Positions 49,148-60,770 of a stretch of DNA of 64,000 nt are shown piece by piece. Both the position numbers and the translations under genes were made by a program. Position 1 is the stretch's first letter. Every line of letters starts with the position of its first letter. This DNA comes from Diphasiastrum complanatum. Lineage: Eukaryota > Streptophyta > Lycopodiopsida > Lycopodiales > Lycopodiaceae. Below the pieces are notes generated by a model, which saw nothing but the letters and a program-made list of their open reading frames with translations, was not told the origin of the DNA and ran no database searches. The stretch lies in NCBI GenBank assembly GCA_029204225.1, contig CM055094.1:19412702-19476701 (forward strand). Reading direction: 5' to 3'.

Positions 49148-49754
49148 GTCCGTTTGTGTGAATATTTTCTGGATCCAAACATCTAGTTTGTGACTATTAG
49201 GCTAGAGATAGCATGATATATTAATCTCAACATCCATTGGAGCGAGCTTCTGATCCACTTGAACATGAAACTTACAAGACTATTTGCTTCATGACGTAAA
49301 TGTGAATCCAACTTATCAAAAATGTGATTCCCTAGTGCACAATGTATCACTATCATCATATGTTCCGTAGAGATGTTAGACACTTTACCGCAAATAGGCT
49401 TGAAAAAATTGGAAGGTAAATTGGTTGTACAAGAAGAAAGTGTTAAAAAATGAAGCTCAAAAAGTCATTTGGAGTGAGTTCTTGCCGAGTCCCAATTTGT
49501 TGCCTTGCTATTTGTGAACTTGCCCCAAGATAAGGTGAAAAAAAAACTTTTAATATTACGAATGACAACCATAAAGCTATCATAGTTTCAATCGACATCG
49601 ATATAACAACAAAAATCATCACATATATGCAAACTGATGGCAAACACTCATCAATTTTTTTGTGCATGATTCGAGCTGGATTGTCTTCATGCCCAGGTTC
49701 TCAAAAATGGGAGACATCGGAACAACAAATTTACATTTTTCTAGAACCTATTGC
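49148..49754 (+). repeat. Module A (copy 7) and shortened module B
   Basis: Module A at 49148-49446, lacking about 20 bp around 'cacgtggcagaaagtg'. Module B at 49447-49740 is joined directly to module D. Confidence 0.75.
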
Positions 49755-50385
49755 ATCATTTGTCGCATCCTTGGACACCATCTACATACATCCACCATGG
49801 ATCCAGAGCGCCATCATCATCCATTTTGAAAACCCTAAGCTGCCGAGACATGCTACATTACACAAGAATCGTCACATCTACGCATCCTTGGACACCATCT
49901 ACATACATCCACCATGGATCCAGAGCGCCATCATCATCCATTTTCAAAAACCCTAAGCTGCCGAGACATGCTACATTACACAAAAATCGTCACATCTAGC
50001 ACGAGCCAAATGCTGAGGGGTATTGCTACTGGAGCTTGTCAAAACCACACATTCAACACCAATTTCGGTTGAAAGCTCTCTACTAGTACGTTATTGCGAA
50101 GAAACATCATCGTTTCCACATCCTATCAGAGCGACATTGCTCCAAATTTTTCCACAAATTTCTAGTCTCCATACACTGCCGAGCAATACTCTACATACAC
50201 TGCTCATAGAGCCGAGCCCCCATACTCTGCAATCACCATGGACCGAGCCGAGCATCCATACTATGCATTCACTGTGGACCAAGCTGAGCATCCATACTCT
50301 GCATACAAAGTTGACTGAGCCGAGTCCATCAAAAGTCGACCGATCCGAAGCCCTCCACAGTCGATCGAGCCGAGACTCCACTTGT
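49755..50385 (+). repeat. Module D, copy 5, with internal 117-bp tandem duplication
   Basis: Carries the same tandem duplication as copy 1 (here about 49765-49880 and 49881-49996). After 'gagactccacttgta' it continues into module M instead of gene E. Confidence 0.75.
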
Positions 50386-51430
50386 AAATAAATTTTAAAA
50401 ACCATACTATGGTATTTAAAGATAAGTTTGACCAGATAGTCTCTATTTATGGGGAGACTAATGTACTACCATCATCGATGGTTTGCTCGGCGGAAGTTAT
50501 GGAAAAACTACATGATTCTAAGTATGAGCTTTTTCATCTTGTTTTGAAATCTCGTATGCATTGTGATGTGAATGATGATGTGAATGTGTTAACATGTTTT
50601 AACACCAAAAATTAGCATCAAGAATAGCTTTTAATGCAAGATTTAAAAAAGAGTTCAATGATGTTTTTCCTAAATAGGTAAGATTTTATGAGGTACATAC
50701 TTCTAATTATATTGCAGTCCGTTTTAAGCACATAATCAAATTTTTCCAAAGTGAAATCTTTGAAATGTTTCAGAAAAGAGCAAGAACATAAAGATAGATT
50801 TTCAATTTCAAAATTGCAGAAAACATCAAACAGAAAGTACCATTTACTTTTGATGTTAGGTAAGTATGACCAAGCAAACACAATATCATGGAAGGACTTG
50901 TGTATATAAGGCCAAAGATCTGTAATAAAATACAAGTGTAAAAGTGTCTCACATGAATGGTCTCAAACATTCTAGTACAGTAGCGTAAATGTAAAAATAT
51001 CTTTGCCTTGTCCTTGTGCGTGCTGAGTTGTAGTCGATCCACCATATTTCTAGTGAGAGTTCTTCTATGCAGATCCTCAACATCCTGTGAGCCAGTTAAT
51101 CCCTGTAAAAGTTTAGTCTTTTAGCCGGTAAGTCTTCTTTTGCACCACTCCCTTGTCCTTTCTTTCCTTTATATCATGTATACTTCTTTCTTTTTCCCAT
51201 ATTTTGTCCAAAAACCACCGAACTAGGGTTGTTTAGGTTGAAAGAACCAGGTCTTTCATTTGAGTTTTGGAAGAATTTATCTTGGACAGCGAAAAAATTT
51301 GTTCTTTTGAGGAGGCGTTCAGTCTCTCTGATGTTTTCAGCATCTCCTAAGTTGGCAAGGAGTTTAACAGAAAGGGTTTGCAACAAATCAATCATGTGCT
51401 GGCATAAAAAGAGAAAAGTAGGTGTGACTT
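50386..51430. repeat. Module M, copy 1
   Basis: About 1,045 bp repeated at 58735-59767. A plus frame from ATG 50409 (68 codons) is broken differently in the other copy. A minus frame (51174-51461) reads as a plausible helical peptide (HMIDLLQTLSVKLLANLGDAE) and could be a captured exon. A 'tttagccggtaag' donor-like site at 51120-51132 and pyrimidine-rich stretches suggest intron sequence. No family is identified. Confidence 0.6.
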
Positions 51431-52237
51431 GACAACATCTCTGGCGAGCTTGTGTAGCCAAAGAAAAAAGCCATTCATCTGATTCTGGAAGAACGCACCA
51501 GGGAAGAATTTACTAAGATTGTTTATCATGAAACACGATGACCCAAAAAAGAAAAGAAATGACATGGAGACCCATTTTTTTATGTCGTTTTTTTTGTTTA
51601 ATTTTATTAAAAAAATATCCATATTTATAATGCTTTAAATAAAGATATTGTAATGCTAAAAAAAAAGTTGTATTTTGCAAAAAAATTAATCAACCTACTA
51701 AAATTTTGTTAGTAGATTTTTGTTAATAATTGCAAATTAGCTTATATGAAATAATAATACTATTCAAAATAAAATCATTGGACACAACCATTAGAATAAC
51801 TAAGAAAAACCTTTTTGCTTATTAAAACAAAAGTTTCAATGTTTTTTTAAAAATTTTAAAAGTGTTTTAAATTACAATTCTTGTATCAAGAAATTTTTTT
51901 TTCAAATTATGACAAAATTTTAATCAGTATTTAAATCTTTACTTATATTTAAACATTAAATGATTGCAAATGAAATTATTTCTAAAAACTTCTTATAAAA
52001 ACACAACGAAAAATTAAAATATTAAAAACCTGACAGTTCGTTGCAATTTTAGTTTTGCTAATATTTAAATCATTAAAAAACTGCTAAATCTATATTTCTA
52101 ATACAAACAAATTTAAAAACATTAAATTAATCAAAAAGATTTTAATACACAATATTTCAAGGAAATATAAACGCAATTGTTTTCTAAAATAAAAGAGAAT
52201 TTATTACTCCCAGAAATCATCAAGATCATTTACATTT
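51431..52237. other. AT-rich island, nothing recognised
   Basis: About 800 bp of markedly AT-rich sequence with A and T runs, no second copy and no frame of note. It could be intron, 3' flank or matrix-attachment-type DNA brought in with the exon-like scrap that follows. Confidence 0.5.
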
Positions 52238-52308
52238 TTTGTTTCTTTGAAGGAGCCATTGCAGTGTCAATTGACACCTCTTCCACAATTTTCTTGACAA
52301 CTGTAACC
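52238..52308 (-). pseudogene. Last-exon-like scrap
   Basis: Minus strand: about 24 open codons, TVVKKIVEEVS then AMAPSKKQKM and TAA, followed by AT-rich sequence that could be a 3' untranslated region. It is cut at 52308 by copia LTR sequence. Very short, and the gene is unidentified. Confidence 0.3.
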
Positions 52309-53172
52309 ACATTTATCCTGAACTAGGACATCAGCAAACTCCCCTTTATCACCCACTTTTCCACTAGTAGGAGGTTGGGGTTCTTTTTGATTAAAATATA
52401 GCAAAATAAACTCATTTGATTCTAGAAATGATGGAGAAAACACCTACTTAAAATCCAAACAAGATCTAGAAACTAGATTACTAATCAATGCATTGATTCC
52501 TAGTTTATCTTGGCTTGAACTCCATGAATTATCTCCAAAACTCTTCACACATGTGGATGTACGGCTTGCTGCTGCCTGCGTACTGTACCTGCAACTCCAA
52601 TCTCATTCAATGATGATAAAAAATCATAAGCCAATAGCATTCATCAGTCAAATCATAGACTCAAACTAGTCAAGAAGAAAAATCTCAATTTTGCTCATAA
52701 TTGGATGGAAATCCCATCACATATTTATACATGTAGAGCTCGAATTTGAGCGTATTACGGCTTCTATGTAATCATCACAACCTAACCCTAACATCCAACC
52801 TAAAGATCCAGTTGATCCACCCTATTTAGGGTCGATACCTCGAGATCCAAAAACAATGCAAAAACTACTATTTTAAGCTCCTACTTTTTTTCTACCCTAT
52901 CTATGCACTCTTTGGACACATTCCAAAGGTACCATTCCAAAGCTAGGTTAATAATTTGACTTAGAATAAGGTATCCTATGCTTTTGGCATGTGTGACATC
53001 CCACATCATGGCCTCAAAGTCATTTACAAGTGGAATTTATGCAAACTAGCTTGTGTAAATTTAACACTCCTCCTCACAACTAGTTTGAAGATAACATAGA
53101 ATTGCTATCAACCCTAGGGCTGACCTTAACTTCACAAATGCAGCTATTTGAAGTGGTTTAGTGAGGATATCA
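52309..53172 (-). repeat. Copia family 2 LTR and RNase H end, copy 2
   Basis: Matches 2421-3285: the LTR, its aaatttaaca end, pyrimidine-rich tract and the first 100 bp of the polyprotein C-terminus. It is then joined to module A at about 53173, in the middle of 'gaggatatcag'. Confidence 0.6.
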
Positions 53173-54160
53173 GTAGATTAATATTGATGTGTGATGTCCC
53201 TTTGTGTGAATATTTTCTGGATCCAAACATCTAGTGTGTGGCTGTTAGGCTAGAGATAGCATGATATATTAATCTCAACATCCATTGGAGCGAGCTTCCC
53301 ATCCACTTGAACACAAAACTTACAAGACTATTTGCTTCATGATGTAAATGTGAATGCAACTTATCAACCATTACAGAAAATTTGAGCACAAAAGGGGCCT
53401 TTCAAAGACATACCTTTTATTTTTTTTCTCAAAAGTTTCTTCCACATGGTCCAATCAAAACACTCAAATTTGAAATCTACGTAACGTAGCTCCTTCAAAT
53501 TGATTTTCTTTTCTTTTTAAAAGAACTGTAATTTTGCGTCGGGGCAGCCCTTAAATAAGCCATTTTATTTGTAGTATAGTATGCAACTCAGCAAAAAAAC
53601 AGTGTAACTTTTGAGCGGCAACTCAAATAGAGACGATTACAGTGCCATTAGAAAGCCCTCGACGAGAGCTTTTTCAACGACACCCAACATGACCCAGTTC
53701 TGAGCTACGGTGAAGAGGTTATGGCCAGTAAGGGAGTAGCATTATGGTGCATTTAAGAGTAAAGGATCAAGCAAATACTTATAAAACTGGTATATGGCAA
53801 GTTAGACACAATGATAAATTCATGAGAATAAGTTAGTGAAGCTCAAAAAGTCATTTGGAGTGAGTTCTTGCCGACTCCCAATTTGTTACCTTGCTATTTG
53901 TGAACTTGCCCCAAGATAAGGTGAAAAAAAACTTTTAATATTATGAATGACAACCACGAAGCTATCATAGTTTCAATCAACATCGATATAATTAAACAAC
54001 AAAAATCATGACATACATGGGAACATTACAAAAAATCACAATATCACGCTTTCTAGCCATGCTGCCATGCATGCTTTTTAGAAAATGAAAACAAACTCTG
54101 ATGGGAGAATATTTGATACTGGCACTTCCTTCTTCAGGCATGGAATTGAAATTCAGAAGC
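53173..54160 (+). repeat. Modules A (left part), K, B and C
   Basis: A at 53197-53368, K at 53369-53728, then the short B-C fusion at 53729-54160, as in 13687-14640. This is the left half of composite P3. Confidence 0.75.
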
Positions 54161-54950
54161 CTTGAAAAGCTATAACTTCAAAGGATCGATTTTCCATCTT
54201 TTAGGGGCGAGCTATCATTCGCTACGACAATGCTTCATTACTCCTTTCGCATCCTTGGACACCATCTACATACATCCACCACGGATCCGGAGCGCCATCA
54301 TCATCCATTTTCAAAAACCCTAAGCTGCCGAGATCTGCTACATTACACAAAAATCGTCACATCTACACGAGCCAAATGCTGAGCGGTAGTGCTCCTGAAG
54401 CTTGTCAAAACCCCACATTCAACACCGATTTGGGTTGAAAGCTCGCTATAGTACGTTACTACGAAGAAACATCACTGTTTCCACATCCTATCAAAACGAC
54501 ATTGCTCCAAAATTTTCCACAAATTTCTAGCAACATAACTTAGGAAAAGTAAGAATCATTCCACTCTATTACAAACAAGACTTTTCCTTCAAATATTTTC
54601 AACCCAAGTGGATTCCCACAAGTAGTAATTTATATGACATAACATTCTTTCAGAAGAATAACTTCATGCTGGAAAGAATTCATATAAACTAGTGTGATGT
54701 CTATATTCGAGAAATTACTAAGAAGTACATTGTCGAGCAATACTCTACATACACTGCTCATAGAGCCGAGCCCCCATACTCTGCATTCACTATGGACCGA
54801 GCTGAGCATCCATTCTGCATACAAAGTTCACCGAGACGAGTCCATCAAAAATCGACCGATCCGAAGCCCTCCACAGTCGACCGAGCCGAGACTCCACTTG
54901 TCTGTTACCAGAGCCGAACCTTCAACAGAGTCCTCAGCCAAGTCCATAAC
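54161..54950 (+). repeat. Module D, copy 6, with 200-bp foreign insert
   Basis: At 54531-54730 about 200 bp of AT-rich DNA without any other copy in the window replaces about 14 bp of module D. No target duplication flanks it, which looks more like filler at a repaired break than a transposon. Confidence 0.65.
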
Positions 54951-55674
54951 ATGTCTGCCACAACATTTTCCAGTTTTGATGACCCAACTCTAGACAGAAT
55001 TGACATCACCATGGAAAGCCTCGATATCTATGAGATGAACATTTGGTACCAGGAGGCACACTAGTTCCTGAGCCACATAGAGTTCCAACTTCATCTTTTG
55101 ATCAGTGGCTATCACAGCCCCTTTTGATTGCATATTGCTTATAACCCCACCGACAAATTTTCCAGTTCATGTTACCTCCTAACCAAAATTTTGTTTATAT
55201 TATCCCTATTTCTGGAGCTGACCTCAATACATTTGGCTTCCCTAGGGGACCGAACACAGTTAGTAGGACCCTCAAGAAAATTGAATCCATAGCATACTTC
55301 AAATACATAGACCCCTCAGCGGACAAATGGAAAAAAAAGATGGTTACCGTATTGAGGCCATAAATGATAAGCCCTTAGCTGCTCCATGTGCCTATCTAGC
55401 GAAATATACACAGCGCTATAGGTCCAAGATCACGCGTATCCCCATGAAACTATTCCACATGATGGCTGATTCTAGACTACACAATGAGAACCTTTATGAC
55501 TGGTCCCAGTTTGCTTCCAACTGCCTCCATGACTATATCAAGAACAAGCAAACCTCCACGTTATTAGGCTATCTTCTGATAGATGTCACTTTGCAACAGT
55601 TGAGCCACCGACCTCGAGTTCGAGACCAGTTGATACTAGCAGATAAAAGCTTGGGAGACTCCCTCGGAACCAGC
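54951..55674 (+). pseudogene. Gene E, copy 4
   Basis: ATG at 54951, the shared TAG after QEAH near 55063, then the shared frame change to ATG 55169. A further one-base difference near 55330 moves the main domain into the frame of 55327-55695. Landmarks are as in copy 1. It ends at the same junction 'ccagc' before module J. Confidence 0.6.
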
Positions 55675-57051
55675 GATCCACTATTCTCACCTTGAGTTTG
55701 AGGCTTTTGCTGTTGCTGTTGCACTTGATTGTTGCCCTTGGAATAGTCTTTCTTCTTGGTGTAGAGGGCCATGGATTTGTCTTTGATGGACAGGCCGTTG
55801 GTCTTTCTTCGCATTTCTTCCTGAAGAAGATGACCGATCACCTTTTGAAGAGTGAGGTCGGGTTTTGTGGAGATCATCACCCCTTTAGCAATGATCTTGC
55901 CATCCTTCTTGATGCTACATGTATTTGTGGCGAACTCCACAATCAAACCATTGTCAAGCAATTGCCCTACACTAAGCAAGTTCTTAGTGATACTGAAAAT
56001 GTAAAGCACTCCATCAATCTTGATCTTCCTTGAAGATCCCAAGCATAAAGGTATGGATCCTATTCCTTCTATCATATAAGCATAATTATTTGCTGTAAAA
56101 CTTTACGTGATAGGTCCTTCATAGGTAGATAAGGTTGAAAAATACTCCCTCGTACTTGTCATGTGGGAGGTAGCCCCACTATCTATCCACCAAGGGTCTT
56201 CACCTCTTATGCTTGAAGATGGGAAACTTGACATCATGACAAAATCTTCATGAGAGCTCTCCTCTTCCTCTTGACCAAGGTTTTCTTGACTTAGAGTTTG
56301 CTTCTTCTTGAAGCACTCCAAGGCATAGTGCCCCGTCTTGCCACTACTTATCCTTCTTTGATCTTTGACTTATCCTTCTTTGGCTTGCTCAAGCTTTGAC
56401 TTGGTTCTTCTTGAATGCAACACCTTTGCCTTTGTATTTTCTCTTGATCTTGATGAAAAGAGCCTTGTCATCTCCATCATTGAGAGAGAGCTTCTCCATC
56501 CTTGACTTGATGTGAGTTCTCCTACTCTCCTCAACCATGAGGAATCCTTGGAGATCTTCAAGTGAAGGCAACTTGCCCATGATTGCATAGCCTTGCACCA
56601 AGTTAGGAAAATCCACACTTAAACCATTCAAGATTGGACAAGTTCACTTTCCTTGATGGAATCTCCTCTGTAAGCAAGCTCTTTGTTTAAGTCCTTGACT
56701 CTCAGCACATATGGATTTGATTCTTCAAGGATATCAACCTTGAAGTATTCTTGGATTCATATATCTTTTGAAGAGTTTCCCATGATTCTGGAGCCAAGAT
56801 GCAAGCACCTACCTCCTTAAGAAGCTGATGAGCTACATTCATTTTATACAATGGAGAGCAACCTTGCACCTCCTTTTGTATTTTGTAGCTTCTTGAGGGT
56901 GAATAGGCTCATCCTCTTCGCCACTCCCTATATCCATTAGATCTTGTAAATTAAGCATTGATTCCATTCTTAGCTTCCAAATTGAATAATTAGAAACATT
57001 CAATCTATCATGTGAATCCAAAAGATATGCATTCATTGATCTCGACTTCAC
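55675..57051 (-). pseudogene. Chimeric copia gag-protease relic (module J), copy 3
   Basis: Same organisation and same two fusion points as 15976-17325. The frame is open for 168 codons over the GAG-pre-integrase/second gag fusion (55569-56075). The zinc-knuckle region has lost its first Cys pair in a deletion/duplication near 56340-56390, and gag is frameshifted. Confidence 0.8.
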
Positions 57052-57328
57052 AAGGATATAGGATTCACCTAACTTGAACCAAAAGGAATCATATGCACAT
57101 AAATATGCCTCTTCAAATCATTCCTACAAGATTAGTTGAATCATCAAGCAATAATCAATCCAAACTATATCACAAATCAAGCAAAATTGAACACAATCTT
57201 GACTAGAATTGCATTCACTTGATGAGCACTTGTCAAAAACTTTGGGCTGACCCTAAAATTTAATTTCTAGGATCTCAATAAGTCTAAGAACTAACTATTA
57301 TAGTACCAAAGATAAGGATCTACCTTAT
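57052..57328 (-). repeat. Copia family 2 leader, fourth copy
   Basis: As at 17326-17610. Confidence 0.6.
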
Positions 57329-58148
57329 TGATTGAAAACTACGTGGCAGACCTACGTGGTAGCCCTATGTCCCTTTGTGTGAATATTTTCTGGATCCAAA
57401 CATCTAGTGTGTGGCTATTAGGCTAGAGATAGCATGATATATTAATCTCAACATCAATTGGAGCGAGCTTCCGATCCACTTGAACACGAAACTTACAAGA
57501 CTATTTGCTTCATGATGTAAATGTGAATCCAACTTATCAACAATGTGATTCCCTAGTGCACAATGTATCACTATCATCACGTGGCAGAAAGTGATTCACT
57601 TTTGTGCATATGTTCCATAGAGATGTGAGACACTTTACCGCAAATAGGCTTGAAAAAATTGGAAGGTAATTTGGTTGTACAAGAAGCAAGCGTTAAAGAT
57701 TGTGCTCTCAAACCAATAATATCACAAGCTACATTCAAATGTGCTAAGATAACACGAAAGTGCAGCACAATTTGCTTATAATAGGCTACTTGCAAATTAT
57801 CATAATCATGGTGAGCTGCAAACTCGCTTTTTTCCATTACAAATTAGCCTACACTTGGTACAAATAGCATCATTTCCACCAAAAAGAAACTTTCAGAGGA
57901 AGTTGATTTGTAGAAAAACTAGAATTTCAACCTCATAAAACTCTTTAAGAATCTAGGTCCTTAATTTTCTCATTTGGTGTAGCTATGTATATAAGCAAAT
58001 GTTGCAGAACATTACAAAAAGTCACAATATCATGCTTTACTGCCATGCTGCCATGCATGCTTTTTAGGAAATGCAAACAAACTCTGATAGAGGAAGATTT
58101 GATGCTGGCACTTTCTTCTTTAGGCATGGAAATGGAATTCAAAAGCTT
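57329..58148 (+). repeat. Module A (copy 9) and module C
   Basis: Full module A (57329-57696) followed directly by module C, as at the start of the window. Module B is skipped. Confidence 0.8.
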
Positions 58149-58735
58149 TGAAAAGCTATAGCTTCAGAGGATTGATTTTCCATCTTTTAGTGGCAATCTA
58201 TCATTTGTTACGACCCTGCTTGATTACTCCTTCTCATCCTTGGACACCATCGACATACATCCACCATGGATCCAGAGTGCCATCATCATCCATTTTCAAA
58301 AACCCTAAGCTGCCGAGATCTGCTACATTACACAAAAATCATCACATCTAGCATGAGCCAAATGCTGAGGGGTAGTGCTACTGGAATTGTCAAAACCACA
58401 CATTCAACACCGATTTGGGTTGAAAGCTCTCTACTAGTACGTTATCGTGAAGAAACATCATCGTTTCCACATCCTATCAGAGCGACATTGCTCCAAAATT
58501 TTCCACAAATTTCTAGTCTCCATACACTACCGAGCAATACTCTACATACACTGCTCATAGAGCCGAGCCCCCATACTCTGCAATCACCATGGACCGAGCC
58601 GAGCGTCCATACTATGCATTCATTGTGGACCAAACTGAGCGTCCATACTCTGCATACAAAGTTGACTGAGCCGAGTCCATCAAAAGTCGACCGATCCGAA
58701 GCCCTCCACAGTCGTTTTAGCCGAGACTCCACTTG
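58149..58735 (+). repeat. Module D, copy 7
   Basis: Single form, leading into module M as at 50385. Confidence 0.75.
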
Positions 58736-59767
58736 TAAATAGATTTTAAAAACCATACTCTGGTATTTAAATATAAGTTTGACCAGATACTCTCTATTTA
58801 TGGGGAGATTAATGTACTCCCATCATCGATGGTCTGCTCGGCGGAAGTTATGGAAAAACTACATGATTCTAAGTATGAGCTTTTTCATCTTGTTTTGAAA
58901 TCTCATATTCATTGTGATGTGAATGATGATGTGAATGTGTTAACATGCTTTAACACAAAAAATTAGCATCAAGAACAGCTTTCAATGCAATATGTAAAAC
59001 AAGACTTCAATGATGTTTTTCCTAAATAGGTAAGATTTTCTGAGGTACATACTTCTAATTATATTGCAGTCCATTTTAAGCACATAATCAAATTTCTCTG
59101 AAATGAAATCTTTGAAATGTTTTAGAAAAGAGCAAGAACATAAAGATAGATTTTCAATTTCAAAATTGCAAAAAACATCAAACAGAAAGTACCATTCACT
59201 TTTGATGTTAGGTAAGTATGACCAAGCAAACACGATATCATGGAAGGACTTGTGTATATAAGGCCAAAGATCTGTAGTAAAATACAAGTGTATAAGTGTC
59301 TCACACGAATGGTCTCAAACATTCTATTACAGTATTGTAAATGAAAAAATATCTTTGCCTTGTCCTTGTGCGTGTTGAGTTGTAGTCGATCCACCGTATT
59401 CCTAGTGAGAGTTCTTCTATGCAGATCCTCAACATCCTGCGAGCCAGTTAATCCCTGTAAAAGTTTAGTCTTTTAGCCGGTAAGTCTTCTTTTGCACCAC
59501 TCCCTTGTCCTTTCTTTCCTTTATATCATGTATACTTCTTTCTTTTTCCCATATTTTGTCCAGAAACCACCGAACTAGGGTTGTTTTAGGTTGAAAGAAC
59601 CAGGCCTTTCATTTGAGTTTTGGAAGAATTTATCTTGGACAGCAAAAAAATTTGGTCTTTTGAGGAGGCGTTCAATCTCTCTGATGTTTTCAGCATCTCC
59701 TAAGTTGGCTAGGAGTTTAGCAGAAGGGTTTGTAGCAAATCAATCATGTGCTGGCGTAAAAAAGAGA
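58736..59767. repeat. Module M, copy 2
   Basis: Near-identical to 50386-51420, with small indels that break the short frames. It is cut at 59767, where an inverted module C-B-K-A block begins. Confidence 0.65.
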
Positions 59768-60770
59768 AAAGCTTTTCAAGGCTTCTGAATTTCATTTCCA
59801 TGTCTGAAGAAGGAAGTGCCAACATCAAATCTTCTCCCATCAGAGTTTGTTTTCATTTCCTAAAAAGCATGCATGGCAGCATGGCAGTAAAGCGTGATAT
59901 TGTGATTTTTTGTAATGTTCCCATGTATGTGATGATTTTTGTTGTTTAATTATATCGATGTTGATTCAAGCTATGATAGCTTCGTGGTTTTCATTCATAA
60001 TATCAAAAGTATTTTTTCACCTTATCTTGGGGCATGTTCACAAATAGCAAGGTAACAAATTGGGACTCGGCAAGAACTCACTCCAAATGACTTTTAGAGC
60101 TTCACTAACTTATTCTCATGAATTTATCATTGTGTCTAACTTGCCATATACCAGTTTTATAAGTATTTGCTTGATCCTTTACTCTTAAATGCACCATAAT
60201 GCTACTCCCTTACTGGCCATAACTTCTTCACCGTAGCTCGGAACTGGGCCATGTTGGGTGTCATTGAAAAAGCTCTCGTCGAGGGCATTCTAATGGCACC
60301 ATAATCGTGTCAATCCAAGTTGTTGTTCAAAAGTTACACTATTTTTTTGCTAAGTTGCATACTATACAACAAATAAAATGGCTTATTTACGGGCTGCCCC
60401 GACGCAAAATTACAGTTCTTTTAAAAAGAAAAGAAAATCAATTTGAAGGAGCTACGTTACGTAGATTTCAAATTTGATTGTTTTGATTGGACCATGTGAA
60501 AGAAACTTTTAAGAAAAAAATAAAAGGTATGCTTTTGAAAGGCCCCTTTTGTGCTCAAATTTTCTATAATGGTTGATAAGTTGGATTCACATTTACATCA
60601 TGAAGCAAATAGTCTTGTAAGTTTTGTGTTCAAGTGGATCAGAAGCTCGCTCCAATGGATGTTGAGATTAATATATCATGCTATCTCTAGCCTAACAGCC
60701 ACACACTAGATGTTTGGATCCAGAAAATATTCACACAAAGGGACATCACACATCAATATTAATCTACTTT
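59768..60770 (-). repeat. Modules C, B, K and A, inverted (copy 2)
   Basis: Same order and orientation as 33301-34249. Module A (60572-60745) is followed within 25 bp by gene T copy 3, without the linker and CT tract seen elsewhere. Confidence 0.75.

Noticed and set aside
50618-51045. Minus-strand frames of about 90-105 codons in module M as membrane proteins
   Set aside because: They are Phe/Leu/Tyr-rich because of AT bias and are broken differently in the second copy.
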